Positions 42,095 to 50,536 of a stretch of 60,004 nucleotides of DNA are shown piece after piece. The notes below the pieces were generated by a model. The model was given only the letters and a program-made list of their open reading frames with translations, was not told the origin of the DNA and did no database searches. This DNA is from Lyngbya confervoides BDU141951 (GTDB taxonomy: Bacteria > Cyanobacteriota > Cyanobacteriia > Thermosynechococcales > Thermosynechococcaceae). The translations under genes were made by a program, and so were the position numbers. The stretch covers positions 1-60,004 of the forward strand of contig NZ_JTHE03000035.1 of the NCBI RefSeq assembly GCF_000817775.3. The letters are read 5' to 3'. The first letter of the stretch is position 1, and each line of letters opens with the position of its first letter.

Positions 42095-42373
42095 ATGAGT
42101 GAACTATCCGGAGCCGAGGCCGTTGATGCCGCGATCGCCCAGGGAATTGATTTAGACGGCACGCCAATTCCGCCCCAAAAGCTGTCCCTGTATCGGCAGA
42201 TTATGGCCCTAGAGGCACAGCGCAAACGCAGTGGGGTCACCACCAGTATGCGATCGCGGATTGTCCGGATTGGCGCCAAGCATCTCGCCCAGGCAGACCT
42301 CAACCAGAAGTTAATCGATGCCGACTTTCCTCCCCTCAAGGACAAGGAAATAGCCTTTTACTATGGCCAGTGA
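42095..42373 (+). CDS. Conserved hypothetical cyanobacterial small protein
   Basis: The ATG at 42095 is used in place of a GTG three codons upstream; a ribosome site is not clear. The 92-residue protein is soluble and mostly helical, with SLYRQIMALEAQRKRSGVTT and RIGAKHLAQADLNQKLIDAD as its most distinctive parts. It has neither cysteines nor membrane segments. I believe similar proteins exist in other cyanobacteria but know no function. It converges on another hypothetical gene, with 15 bases between the two stops. HIP1 sites inside the gene match the genome style. Confidence 0.6.
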   Translation: MSELSGAEAVDAAIAQGIDLDGTPIPPQKLSLYRQIMALEAQRKRSGVTTSMRSRIVRIGAKHLAQADLNQKLIDADFPPLKDKEIAFYYGQ

Positions 42374-42388
42374 GGGTTCTACCAGGCA

Positions 42389-42829
42389 TCAGTTCTGCCG
42401 GGCATCAGGGTCCGAGGGGAGCTTGATGCCCGTCAAATCCTCCTGCGTCTCCTCCTCGGCAAGGTCTAGGTCCCACGGGTCCATGGACAGCTTGCCCACC
42501 TTTTCACTCAAGGTTTGATGCGGCAGATGTTCCTGACCGGGCAGCTGAATCACGGCCTCTCCCAGTTCATAGATGGATCGACGGGTGGCTACCAGCTTAC
42601 GATCCCCGATGATTTGGAACCCAATGATCTGAGAGGTGGTAATTTTCGTGCCCTTAGGGTACTTGCAGTGATGCTCTACCCATCCCCGAATGCGGATGCG
42701 GTTGCCCTGTGACTCATCAATGACCCATTGGTTAATTCTGGGAATCACAAATCCCACGGCAGGCCTGGACTGAGGGGACCGGGACTCTGCCTCCAGTAAA
42801 GCTTTAATTTTTCCTGCCGATAACCACAT
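42389..42829 (-). CDS. Conserved hypothetical protein
   Basis: The ATG at 42829 is preferred to a GTG at 42838. The 146-residue protein begins with MWLSAGKIKALLEAESRSPQ and has a beta-rich centre (GFVIPRINQWVIDES, IRIRGWVEHHCKYPKGTKIT, then SQIIGFQIIGDRKLVATRRSIY) and an acidic C-terminus. The pattern could be an OB- or SH3-like barrel, but I do not recognise the family. No signal peptide or membrane segment is present. It lies alone between two genes, about 120 bases from the P-loop kinase gene that is transcribed the same way upstream. Confidence 0.6.
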   Translation of the reverse strand: MWLSAGKIKALLEAESRSPQSRPAVGFVIPRINQWVIDESQGNRIRIRGWVEHHCKYPKGTKITTSQIIGFQIIGDRKLVATRRSIYELGEAVIQLPGQEHLPHQTLSEKVGKLSMDPWDLDLAEEETQEDLTGIKLPSDPDARQN

Positions 42830-42947
42830 AGACAGCACCCATTGAAGTCCCCTAGAGCAGGATTGCGCCCCTGATTATTTTCCAGGAGAGATTAACTTCA
42901 TCTTATCGGGTCGGTGGAGGGAATGGTTTGCGTGGGTTCACGGAAAA

Positions 42948-43583
42948 TCAGGTCCCTCCTGTCCAGCCAGACTCGCGCCATTCTTGTCTCCGCTGTCCCT
43001 CACCCAGGGAGCTCTGGTCCGTCCTGAGGATGGAAGCGGGGCTCGGGGATGATGAGGTCATCTGAGGCAAATCCTGGATCTGGGCCTGGAACTGGGGCCA
43101 GTCCACTGTGTGGTCTACCTCTCGCAGGGGCACTTCGTAGAGTGCTGCAAATCCATCCTCTAAGCGGGGAGGCTGCTGGTTGAGCAATTGGGCATAGTCA
43201 ATGATCACATCCAGAGGCACCTGGCGATCGCGCTGCTGATTGCGCTCCAGGCAAATCTTGACTGGGGTCAACAGGATCCAGCCCAGCCATTGCAGTTGCG
43301 GATAGGCACCGATCAAATCCCGCCGCCAGGATCGCTTGACATTGGTGGCATCGTAAATGACAGAGCGATGGGCCTGAATGGCCCCCTGAAACTGTCGCCG
43401 GACTTCCGCATTCACGGCTTCCCAATCCCCTTGAATAATCGGATCGCCATACAACTCATCGCGGATGGCGTCCGGGGCAATGACCACCAGACTCGGGTCG
43501 AGGGCCAACCACTGCTGGGCTAGCGTGGATTTTCCCGACCCAGGAACCCCCATCAGGCAATGACAATAGAGCGTTGTGGTCAT
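42948..43583 (-). CDS. P-loop kinase-like ATPase (polynucleotide kinase-like)
   Basis: The 211-residue protein has Walker A GVPGSGKSTLAQQWL near residue 12, then VVIAPDAIRDELYGD, VIYDATNVKRSWRRDL and CLERNQQRDRQVPLDVI, the lid arginines. This is the layout of the AAA_33/zeta-toxin-related kinases, which includes phage polynucleotide kinase-like and tRNA/seryl kinases. The substrate is unknown. The C-terminal ~35 residues are Ser/Gln/Arg-rich and probably disordered. It begins 14 bases before the 3' end of the tldE-like gene on the same strand, so it might be the third gene of the tldD-tldE unit. Confidence 0.78.
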   Translation of the reverse strand: MTTTLYCHCLMGVPGSGKSTLAQQWLALDPSLVVIAPDAIRDELYGDPIIQGDWEAVNAEVRRQFQGAIQAHRSVIYDATNVKRSWRRDLIGAYPQLQWLGWILLTPVKICLERNQQRDRQVPLDVIIDYAQLLNQQPPRLEDGFAALYEVPLREVDHTVDWPQFQAQIQDLPQMTSSSPSPASILRTDQSSLGEGQRRQEWRESGWTGGT

Positions 43584-43596
43584 GGCAACGGCTCAC

Positions 43597-44940
43597 TCAT
43601 AGCGTAAAGGTAAAGTCTCGAATCAGCATTCCGGGCACAAAGGATCCCCCCAGTGCCCGCGCATCGTAGGTGTCCACATCGGGAATGAAGGACTGCTGCT
43701 GGGTCACAGCCTCTAGATTCTCTCCCAGGAACTGGTAGAGGCTATCGTCAAAGCGCAAATCTTGAATCGGGGCAACAATCTCGCCTGCTTCAACCCAAAA
43801 GCAAGCGTAGCGCGTCATTCCCGTAATCCGCCCCCCAGGGCGATCGCTCCAGTTCAGGTAGTGCAAGTTAGACAGGTAAAGTCCGGTGCCAAGGACGCTG
43901 AGAACCTCGGCGGGATGCAGATGGCCGGGTGCCACATCGGGGGCTCGCAGGGATTCGGCCAGGTTGGCGCTGTTGCTCTCCAGGCCATATTCTTTGGCGG
44001 TGCGGGAATTCACTAGGGTTTGGGTAAGCTCGCCTGCTGTAATCAAAGGAACCTGCTCTGGCGCAGTTTCGCCAAAGCTATTAAATCGGGGCACCGTTCC
44101 GCGGCTAAAGTCCTCTTTCAGGCTAAACAGGGGCGATAGGGACTGACCATCCCGCAGCTTTTTGAGGGCACTGCCCCCCTGGCGCAGGGCGGCTTCGCTC
44201 ACCGCTCCCCAAGAAAACATGGTCAGAATTTCGGCAAGGGCCGCTGGCGCCAGATAGGTGCGATGCTGGCCGGGAGCGATGGTTTTCATTGGGCGCTCTA
44301 GGACCAAAATCTGCTGCTTGGCCTGGTCAATTTGCTTGGAAAATTCCTCCCCCTGCCAGGTGGACCCCGCCAGGGTGGACTTGACGGCTTTTTCGCTCGG
44401 GGCAATCACAGAGTAGTCTAAAAAGAAGGTTTCTGTGGAAAACCAGTGGCGCTGCCCGACAGAGTTCCGATTGGCCCGCACAATGGGACCGGCCGCATAG
44501 ATCCCCGTGAAGTCAAGGCCCTGCACCGTTGGTAAAATGGCGTCGGCAACCTGATCCGGGTCCAGGAGAGTTCCCGCATAGGCATCGTGACTGGACCCCA
44601 AATTTTGCGGCCGGATCAGATAGGGATCATCCGGAAGCTGCGGCAAGTCGGCCCGCAGCAGGGCAATCTGGTCCAGGCCTAGCCGGGTGTCGCGCTCCAG
44701 GTCGCCCGTAAAGGGAAAGGTTGCGGTTGCGGTTTTAGCGTCGTGAATGAAGGTGAGGCGAATTTTGCCATCGGTCACCAGCCCTGTTTGACGCACCCTC
44801 GCCGCGTTCAGCCGCATAAAGTGGCTTTGCTCACCCATCAGCTCAATGGAAAGATGTTCTGCCGGGGCCAGGGCATTAAACAGGCGATCGCAGAGCTGAT
44901 CAAAGCTGGCTTCCCAGGTTTCAATGGCCATAAAACTCAT
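43597..44940 (-). CDS. TldE/PmbA-family metalloprotease partner
   Basis: The 447-residue protein belongs to the PmbA/TldE family: an N-terminal alpha-beta part (LSIELMGEQSHFMRLNAARV), a central HRTYLAPAALAEILTMFSWG region where TldD has its zinc motif, and the conserved end SDRPGGRITGMTRYACFWVE, GEIVAPIQDLRFDDSLYQFL. It lacks HExxxH, as TldE subunits do. With TldD it would form the heterodimeric protease that degrades unfolded peptides and in some bacteria matures microcin B17 or removes RiPP leaders. The start overlaps the tldD stop by four bases, showing translational coupling. No RiPP precursor or modification genes are visible nearby. Confidence 0.87.
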   Translation of the reverse strand: MSFMAIETWEASFDQLCDRLFNALAPAEHLSIELMGEQSHFMRLNAARVRQTGLVTDGKIRLTFIHDAKTATATFPFTGDLERDTRLGLDQIALLRADLPQLPDDPYLIRPQNLGSSHDAYAGTLLDPDQVADAILPTVQGLDFTGIYAAGPIVRANRNSVGQRHWFSTETFFLDYSVIAPSEKAVKSTLAGSTWQGEEFSKQIDQAKQQILVLERPMKTIAPGQHRTYLAPAALAEILTMFSWGAVSEAALRQGGSALKKLRDGQSLSPLFSLKEDFSRGTVPRFNSFGETAPEQVPLITAGELTQTLVNSRTAKEYGLESNSANLAESLRAPDVAPGHLHPAEVLSVLGTGLYLSNLHYLNWSDRPGGRITGMTRYACFWVEAGEIVAPIQDLRFDDSLYQFLGENLEAVTQQQSFIPDVDTYDARALGGSFVPGMLIRDFTFTL

Positions 44941-46379
44941 GCTGCCCCTCCAAACACTTCAATATCGCGAAACGCACAGACTGGGGAAGCATGGCCCACC
45001 CGAATGCACTGATTGGGTTCTCCTTTGCCGCAAAAGGGGGTGCCGTACATCTCAAAGGTGCTGGCATCGCCCACTTGAATTAAGCTGCGCCAGAACTGAT
45101 TGGTAATCCCGCGGTAGTTCGGGTTGCGCAGGGTTTTGGTCAGCCGGCCGTTTTCAATTAGCCGGGCATATTCGCAGCCAAACTGAAACTTATTGCGGTA
45201 GTCGTCAATGGACCAGGATCGGTTGGATTCCATGTAAACCCCGGATTCAATGGAGGCAATCATCTGATCAAAGCGGCTCTCTCCCGGCTCCAAGTTGAGG
45301 TTGGCCATCCGGTCAATGGGGGGCCGATTCCAGGAGGTGGCGCGGAAATTAGCCACCCCTGCCACCTGCGATCGCGCCTGACTCTCTAAACTGCCCAACC
45401 CTCGCAGCAGCAGGCCCTGCTTGATTAAATACTCGCGCGATGCTGGCATCCCAGCATCGTCAAAGGCATAGCTCGCCATTTCTCCGGCGACGCTGGGATC
45501 AAAGGTCACGTTCATCAGGGGAGATCCGTACACCAGCTGACCAAAGTCCGAGAGCTTCACAAAACTAGATCCGGCATAGTTGCGCTCATCACCCAGGATC
45601 CGGTCTAACTCCAGGGGATGACCAATGCTCTCGTGAATTTGCAGCATCATCTGATCCGGCGCCAGAACCAGGTGGGTGGTAGTGGTGGGGCATTCTTGCG
45701 CCTGCAGCAGTTCCAGAGCCTGCTCCCCAATCCGCTGCGCCCGCCCCAGAACGGTTTCTAGATCCAATACCTCAACACCGGTTTGATAGCACCGGGCAAA
45801 GGCGCCGTTGTCCGACCGCTTCTGCACAATGGTGCCCTCTTGGGCCGTGGCTTCGTAGTCGGTGTCAATGAAGGTGAAGGACTGGAATACGTCCGATCCA
45901 TTGCTGCTCACAAAGCGCTGTTGGGTTTCGGTGGTTTGGGCCAGCGCCGTGGTGCTGACGATGGGATCTGCAACCTTAAGGGTGTCGCACACCTGTACGA
46001 GCAGTCCCACCACATCGCTCACAGACATCAAGTCCAGGGGTTTTTGCAGAGGAGATTGATAGGTGCCAACGGCCTTAGGCCGTGCTGCAATCGTAAACCC
46101 ATGCACCCCGTACCGAGCCGCGGCGATCGCCTGATGGTAGGCCCGCTGCGCCGCCGTTTGCAAACTCGCCAAATCCAGGTGATTCGTGGCGGCATAGCCA
46201 AACTGCCCCTGGGCCAGCACCTCCACCATCACCCCCTCCGATCGAGATCGGCTGTTGCTCTGGGGCTTACCATCGCGTACATAGCGACGGGTGGATTGCT
46301 TCGCCTGATGGCGTAGACCCACCCAATCCGCCTGGGGCAGGTCAAGCTGGTTCAACACTGGGCTGATATCAAAATTCAC
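44937..46379 (-). CDS. tldD: TldD-family zinc metalloprotease
   Basis: A GTG at 46379 with GAGGAG upstream is used as start (480 residues); the TTG at 46394 lies within that ribosome site. The zinc motif is MLQIHESIGHPLELDRILGD (HExxxH), and the zinc-binding cysteine/histidine region near the end is FEMYGTPFCGKGEPNQCIRV. Other family marks are LGSLESQARSQVAGVANFRA and EYARLIENGRLTKTLRNPNY. TldD is the catalytic subunit of the TldD/TldE peptidase. The tldE-like gene follows with an ATGA overlap, and a P-loop kinase gene may complete the unit. The protein is cytoplasmic. The cyanobacterial target is unknown. Confidence 0.9.
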   Translation of the reverse strand: MNFDISPVLNQLDLPQADWVGLRHQAKQSTRRYVRDGKPQSNSRSRSEGVMVEVLAQGQFGYAATNHLDLASLQTAAQRAYHQAIAAARYGVHGFTIAARPKAVGTYQSPLQKPLDLMSVSDVVGLLVQVCDTLKVADPIVSTTALAQTTETQQRFVSSNGSDVFQSFTFIDTDYEATAQEGTIVQKRSDNGAFARCYQTGVEVLDLETVLGRAQRIGEQALELLQAQECPTTTTHLVLAPDQMMLQIHESIGHPLELDRILGDERNYAGSSFVKLSDFGQLVYGSPLMNVTFDPSVAGEMASYAFDDAGMPASREYLIKQGLLLRGLGSLESQARSQVAGVANFRATSWNRPPIDRMANLNLEPGESRFDQMIASIESGVYMESNRSWSIDDYRNKFQFGCEYARLIENGRLTKTLRNPNYRGITNQFWRSLIQVGDASTFEMYGTPFCGKGEPNQCIRVGHASPVCAFRDIEVFGGAA

Positions 46380-46430
46380 GCGATCGCTCCTCAAGGGGAC
46401 TGAACCTCAAGCCTATTTTTAGCCTATTTT

Positions 46431-46808
46431 CTAAAGCGTATTTAAATAACTCAACAAATCGGCCATCTCCGAAGAAGAAGCCTGAAACTTAGGCATGGGT
46501 GGCGTTTTGCCCGTGGTAATTTGCCGAATCAGCCCAATCTGGGTTCGGCGGGTGGCCACCCCCTGCAGGCTCGGTCCCACCTTCCCCGCGCCAAAATCAC
46601 CATGGCAGCCAGCACAGTTGAGTTGAAAAATTGCCTGGCCGTTGTTAACGTCGCCGGGCGTCGCTAACACGTCACGCACATAGGGATCGGACATTCGAAT
46701 GGCGTAGACGCCGCCCACTAGGAACAGCACCCCTATGACAGTGCCAAGGACAGCTAAAATGACTCTGAGTCGTCCAGTTTTAAGCGTTTGAGGCGGCTCG
46801 GTGATCAT
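46431..46808 (-). CDS. cytM: Cytochrome cM
   Basis: The 125-residue protein has one N-terminal membrane anchor (VILAVLGTVIGVLFLVGGVY) and a single haem site, LNCAGCHG (CxxCH), followed by GKVGPSLQGVATRR and the axial-methionine region TPPMPKFQ, ending EMADLLSYLNTL. This order and the motifs match cytochrome cM, which is found in nearly all cyanobacteria. CytM is membrane-bound and thought to modulate respiration or photosynthesis during stress or mixotrophy. It stands upstream of the tldD gene on the same strand, separated by about 50 bases, but functional linkage is unlikely. Family identity is well supported by the conserved C-terminus. Confidence 0.92.
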   Translation of the reverse strand: MITEPPQTLKTGRLRVILAVLGTVIGVLFLVGGVYAIRMSDPYVRDVLATPGDVNNGQAIFQLNCAGCHGDFGAGKVGPSLQGVATRRTQIGLIRQITTGKTPPMPKFQASSSEMADLLSYLNTL

Positions 46809-47103
46809 TCTACGGAATATCTACGGAATATCAAACAACGGTTTTGTAATGGGTGAACCCACCAAGATGGGCCTCAGAGGACTGCTCAGCGGTTAGCCTT
46901 TGATCATTACATTGGGTTTTGTAAACATCTATTTGCATATCTTAACTGTTAGGGTTCAGAAACGGTTAGGGGTCTGGTCGAAGAATCGATCCCTCTGTTG
47001 ACCTCGGGGACGAGGGTTCAAACGCACCTGCTTAACCCTCTGGCCCAACAGCACCTCAGTGTTGTAGCGTTCATCGCAGGAATGCAGCTAATCAGAGAGA
47101 TCC

Positions 47104-48036
47104 ATGACCGGCCCAGCTCAAAAAAATGTTGCCCTCCTTCAACTGTGGGCAGGCGCCACCTGTATTGCCTTTGCCCCCATCTTGGTGCGTTGGAGTCCAG
47201 TCGGCCCCACGGCAACAGCCTTCTATCGGCTGGCCCTGGCCCTGCCCTGGCTCGCGACATGGCATTGGCAGGATCAATCTCGGCCAACCCGTCCATCGTC
47301 CTCCGCTTCGCTCTGGACCGGTTCGCCCGCTTGGCCCCTGGCCCTTTCGGGACTTTTTTTCGCGGCCGATTTAGCCCTTTGGCACCAGTCCATCGCCTTG
47401 ACCAGCGTGGCTAATGCTACGCTGTTGGCTAACTTTGCCCCGGTTTTCGTGGTGGCTGGGAGCTGGATTCTGTGGCGGGAGCGCGTTGCCCTTCACTTCT
47501 GGGGCGCCCTGGCCCTCGTCTTGGCTGGTATGAGCCTCCTAGCTAGCGCCAGTTGGGAGGTCAGTTCTCAGCGGCTCCTGGGTGATGCCCTCGGCCTGCT
47601 GACGGCAGTTTTTTATGCGGGCTATATCTTGACGGTCTCCCATCTGCGATCGCGCCATCGAACCGCCAGGGTTGCGCTCTGGAGTAGCGGCATTGGCGCC
47701 CTGGTGCTGGGGCTTCTGGGCCTGCTCGCCGGGGAGTCCTTCTGGCCCCAAACCTCCACGGGCTGGATCCTGTTGGGGAGTCTCGCCTTGATTTCCCAGG
47801 TGTTAGGCCAAAGCCTGATTGCCGCAGCCCTGGCCCATCTGCCCCCATCCTTTTCCGCCGTGGGCCTGATGTTGCAGCCTGCGATCGCCACTGTGTTGGC
47901 CTGGCATTTCTTTGGAGAGTCCCTGACCCCATCCCAGGGAGTGGGCGCTATCCTATTGTTGATCGGCATTTACTGGGCCAGAAAGCTTTCCATTCCCCAG
48001 CCTGAATCCATCGCGCCCCTGGAGCAAGACCCATGA
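47104..48036 (+). CDS. EamA/DMT-family transporter
   Basis: The 310-residue membrane protein has ten predicted helices arranged as two EamA repeats, the first with WAGATCIAFAPILVRWSPVG and YRLALALPWLA, the second with GDALGLLTAVFYAGYILTVS and the EamA ending PAIATVLAWHFFGESLTPSQ. Members export amino acids, metabolites or drugs; no substrate can be read from sequence. The start at 47104 follows a purine-rich stretch GAGAGATCC. The last four bases overlap the moaD start (ATGA at 48033), so they are co-transcribed. The upstream 295 bases (46809-47103) contain an 11-base tandem duplication at 46811-46832 but no gene. Confidence 0.88.
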   Translation: MTGPAQKNVALLQLWAGATCIAFAPILVRWSPVGPTATAFYRLALALPWLATWHWQDQSRPTRPSSSASLWTGSPAWPLALSGLFFAADLALWHQSIALTSVANATLLANFAPVFVVAGSWILWRERVALHFWGALALVLAGMSLLASASWEVSSQRLLGDALGLLTAVFYAGYILTVSHLRSRHRTARVALWSSGIGALVLGLLGLLAGESFWPQTSTGWILLGSLALISQVLGQSLIAAALAHLPPSFSAVGLMLQPAIATVLAWHFFGESLTPSQGVGAILLLIGIYWARKLSIPQPESIAPLEQDP

Positions 48037-48284
48037 CCGTTAAGGTAACCGTCAAACTGTTCGCGGCCTATCAAGAGGCCTACGGCGTCCCGGAAATTAT
48101 TCTGGAGGTGGCCCCCGGCACAACGGTGCAAGCCCTGGGCGATCGAGTGCGACAACCCTATCCAGAGCTGAGATGGCTAGCTCCCCTCACCCGCTATGGG
48201 GTCAACTACGAATTTGCAGACCCAACGCAGCCCCTTCAAAACGGAGACGAACTGGTGCTCATTCCCCCCGTGAGCGGCGGCTAA
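48033..48284 (+). CDS. moaD: MoaD/ThiS-family sulfur carrier (molybdopterin synthase small subunit)
   Basis: The 83-residue protein has the ubiquitin-like fold of MoaD: VKLFAAYQEAYGVPEIILEV, then the central helix TVQALGDRVRQPYPEL and LQNGDELVLIPPVSGG. It ends in Gly-Gly, the site that is adenylated and thiocarboxylated before sulfur transfer into molybdopterin. ThiS-like use is less likely given the PPVSGG ending. The gene overlaps the EamA gene by four bases upstream, and its stop overlaps that of the convergent crr6-like gene by four bases downstream. No other moa gene is in the window. Confidence 0.87.
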   Translation: MTVKVTVKLFAAYQEAYGVPEIILEVAPGTTVQALGDRVRQPYPELRWLAPLTRYGVNYEFADPTQPLQNGDELVLIPPVSGG

Positions 48285-48751
48285 TGGGGCTGAGAATCTA
48301 GAAGTTGAAACAGATCTGGGGCAATCTCGTATCCAAACATTTCAGCCATCTGCTTCAGCTTTTGAGGACTGTGCACCCCGTGGTCGCGCAGCCAGCGGTG
48401 GATCACGAATAGCTTACTCATCACGAAGATATCCAGGGCTTGGGGATTATATTGGATGCCCTCGCCCTCGCTAAACTGGTGGGGAACCAGCATTGCCGCA
48501 TAGCGAGCCAATTCCCCAGAGCGCCAGTCTAAAACGTAGGGCAGCCAGGGGTAGACTGCATCCAGGCGAATAAACCAGAGCCGAACCTCTGAAATCTCCG
48601 GAAGTTCCCGAGGATCTTCCTCCTCTTGGGGATATTCGATGTCAAACCTGATCTGACTCTCCGGGTGGTTGAGAGTCGTTAGCTGCGCGGTAACGGGCGC
48701 AAGGTCCAACTGCTCAAAATGGTGGGGCTGAAGGGAGATCGTAAGGCTCAT
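48281..48751 (-). CDS. CRR6-like NDH-1 assembly factor (NdhI maturation)
   Basis: The 156-residue soluble protein matches the cyanobacterial/plant CRR6 family (formerly DUF1817): an acidic segment FDIEYPQEEEDPRELPEI, then SEVRLWFIRLDAVYPWLPYV and the well conserved DWRSGELARYAAMLVPHQFS, EGIQYNPQALDIFVMSKLFV and WLRDHGVHSPQKLKQMAEMFGY. CRR6 is needed to assemble the NdhI subunit into the NDH-1 sub-complex in chloroplasts and cyanobacteria. The gene converges on moaD with a 4-base overlap of the stops. It is upstream-adjacent to a Fur-family gene on the other strand. Assignment rests on conserved blocks remembered from the family. Confidence 0.85.
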   Translation of the reverse strand: MSLTISLQPHHFEQLDLAPVTAQLTTLNHPESQIRFDIEYPQEEEDPRELPEISEVRLWFIRLDAVYPWLPYVLDWRSGELARYAAMLVPHQFSEGEGIQYNPQALDIFVMSKLFVIHRWLRDHGVHSPQKLKQMAEMFGYEIAPDLFQLLDSQPH

Positions 48752-48954
48752 GGACGGACAAGCTCAGTCAGGCTGGACCAGGAAAAAGTTTTAACTTTCG
48801 TTATTATAGGAAGGATTCTTGGAATCACGGCGGTGAATTACTGTCGTTGGCTTAGAGGCGGGTTCTCCCTATTTAGGCCTTTGCCTCGAACGTTGGGCCT
48901 CGGATATGCAGGGCCAATGTCCAAGGTTGAACTGGAACTAGGAGTTGAGAAAGT

Positions 48955-49407
48955 GTGGTGAAATCTTTCCCTGCCGATCTTAAGGCCCCGCCACCGATTC
49001 GATCCCTGAAAGATGCCATCGCCCGCTGCCAGAGTCTGGGAATGCGGGTCAGTCGTCAGCGTCGATTAATTCTGGAATTGCTCTGGCAAGACACCGACCA
49101 TCTAACCGCCCGTGAAATTTACGACCGCCTCAACCAGAACGAACAGAAAATTGGCCATACGTCCGTTTATCAAAATCTCGAAGCGCTCACTCAGCAGGGC
49201 ATTATTGAATGCGTCGAGCGATCGGAAGGACGGCTTTACGGAAATATTAGCCATGCCCACAGCCATGTGAACTGCCTGGATACCGAGCAAATTATTGACG
49301 TTTTTGTGGAACTTCCTCCCGAACTGATTGCGCAAATTGAAGAGCGCACCGGAACCACCATCACCGACTATCGAATTGATTTCTTTGGCTATCAGCGATC
49401 GCCCTAA
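48955..49407 (+). CDS. Fur-family regulator, FurC/PerR-like
   Basis: Two GTG codons in a row (48955, 48958) can serve as start, with AGGAG upstream. The 150-residue protein has the Fur winged helix: CQSLGMRVSRQRRLILELLW, HLTAREIYDRLNQNEQKIGH, TSVYQNLEALTQQGIIECVE. The metal region is NISHAHSHVNCLDTEQIIDV. The CxxC pairs that hold structural zinc in Fur, Zur and PerR are absent: only one cysteine remains in that loop. This matches my recollection of the cyanobacterial FurC (PerR-like) group rather than FurA or Zur. Peroxide or redox-related control is therefore possible, but the target genes are not evident. Confidence 0.75.
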   Translation: MVKSFPADLKAPPPIRSLKDAIARCQSLGMRVSRQRRLILELLWQDTDHLTAREIYDRLNQNEQKIGHTSVYQNLEALTQQGIIECVERSEGRLYGNISHAHSHVNCLDTEQIIDVFVELPPELIAQIEERTGTTITDYRIDFFGYQRSP

Positions 49408-49420
49408 CTCCCCCTCAAGG

Positions 49421-49444
49421 CCGATCTCTGGCCCCCGAGATCGG
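49421..49444 (+). terminator. Hairpin after the Fur-family gene
   Basis: An 8-bp stem CCGATCTC / GAGATCGG with an eight-base loop lies 14 bases after the stop. No T-run follows, so it may be an attenuating or RNA-stabilising structure rather than a strong intrinsic terminator. Confidence 0.5.
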
Positions 49445-49677
49445 GGCTGCGCCAGGCTAGAAAGTTGATTTATTCCAGTGTGACTCAGTTGCACAGGATG
49501 CCCCCTGGGGCTACGTGGAATCCTGCCCGCCTGATTGAGAGGCGGGTCACAGGTGGCAGCAGAAAAATTGTGTTAGGCTGAAGCTCTTAAGGAAATTATT
49601 TTCGGTTCCTAAATCCCTCCCGATAGGCATTTCTCCGAATTTAACTCTCCTCCGTTGTTTAATTTGGTGGAATTTTA

Positions 49678-49959
49678 ATGTCTATCTATGTTGGGAATCT
49701 ATCCTACGACGTAACAGAAGCCGACCTCTCAGAGGCCTTTTCACAATACGGCAATGTTAAGCGAGTGCACCTGCCCACGGATCGAGACACAGGCCGTTTC
49801 CGGGGGTTCGCATTTTTAGAAATGGCTTCAGATGCCGAGGAAGATTCAGCCATAGAGGCCCTAGATGGTGCCGAGTGGATGGGGCGAGATATGAAGGTCA
49901 ACAAGGCAAAGCCGCGCGAGAATCGGAGCGATCGCAGCCGCACATCCCGACGTTACTAA
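49678..49959 (+). CDS. RRM-type RNA-binding protein (Rbp)
   Basis: The 93-residue protein consists of one RNA-recognition motif: RNP2 is SIYVGNLSYDV at the N-terminus, RNP1 is GRFRGFAFLEM at about residue 40, followed by AIEALDGAEWMGRDMKVNKA. A short basic, Ser/Arg-rich tail (RENRSDRSRTSRRY) ends it. Cyanobacterial Rbp proteins of this type are often induced by cold and bind U-rich RNA. The ribosome site GGTGG is followed by an AT-rich spacer. The rpsU gene follows 49 bases downstream on the same strand, an arrangement that is widely conserved in cyanobacteria and suggests co-expression. The upstream 270 bases hold no gene. Confidence 0.93.
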   Translation: MSIYVGNLSYDVTEADLSEAFSQYGNVKRVHLPTDRDTGRFRGFAFLEMASDAEEDSAIEALDGAEWMGRDMKVNKAKPRENRSDRSRTSRRY

Positions 49960-50008
49960 GCCCTCCGGCAAGGCTCAATCCAATTAAATTCTGTCCTAAG
50001 GAGGCCGA

Positions 50009-50197
50009 ATGGCACAAATTGTGCTTAGCAGGGATGAAGGCATTGATTCTGCGCTTTATCGATTCAAGCGAAAGGTGGTGGTGGCTGGTATTTTCTCTGA
50101 TATGAGAAAAAATCGTCATTTTGAAACCCCCATTGAAAAGCGTAAGCGCAAGCTCCTGGCTCGCCAGAAGCGGCGCCGCCACCAAAAATTCCGGTGA
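50009..50197 (+). CDS. rpsU: 30S ribosomal protein S21
   Basis: The 62-residue, very basic protein matches S21: the N-terminal IDSALYRFKRKVVVAGIFSD region, then MRKNRHFETPIEKRKRKLLA and the Lys/Arg-rich C-terminus RQKRRRHQKFR. It binds near the anti-Shine-Dalgarno end of 16S rRNA in the small subunit. The start has a strong AAGGAGG site. It lies directly after the RRM protein gene, a pairing known from many cyanobacteria in which both may respond to cold. Length and charge are normal. Confidence 0.95.
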   Translation: MAQIVLSRDEGIDSALYRFKRKVVVAGIFSDMRKNRHFETPIEKRKRKLLARQKRRRHQKFR

Positions 50198-50536
50198 TAA
50201 CAACCCTCTAATCCCTGGGGCTAATCCCTGGGGGTGACCTCAAAGGCTGCCCTCAAAGGCCGTCCTAACGCCGTTCTCCGGCGCGAAACTTTTCCCCTAA
50301 ATTGGCCAGAGAATGGTTCACGTTCAAGGCCATTGAAACTAAATCTGTTTCCGGAGGGGGCAGTTGGGAGAGCAAGGTGAACATTGCCCTTCTCCCCATG
50401 GGGACACCCTCTAGACAAGAGTTGCAAACACAAGCGCTTAGGGCCTGGAAGAAAGGAAAGGACTCTCCGGTTCCCAAGGAAGAGATCAGGGACAGCGGTG
50501 GATCACTGAGGATGCCATTGCCGGAAATTCCCTAAT
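50198..50536. other. Gene-free spacer with short tandem duplications
   Basis: Between rpsU and the 3' end of ilvA. CTAATCCCTGGGG is duplicated in tandem at 50208-50220 and 50221-50233, followed by two copies of CCTCAAAGGC. Short frames in this stretch look non-coding. No clear T-run terminator for rpsU was found. Confidence 0.5.

Noticed and set aside
43597-46379. RiPP biosynthesis locus around TldD/TldE
   Set aside because: No precursor peptide, cyclodehydratase or other modification gene is adjacent; the pair is common as a housekeeping protease.
46975-47025. tRNA-like GGGTTCAAACGC T-loop motif
   Set aside because: No matching acceptor, D or anticodon stems can be folded around it.
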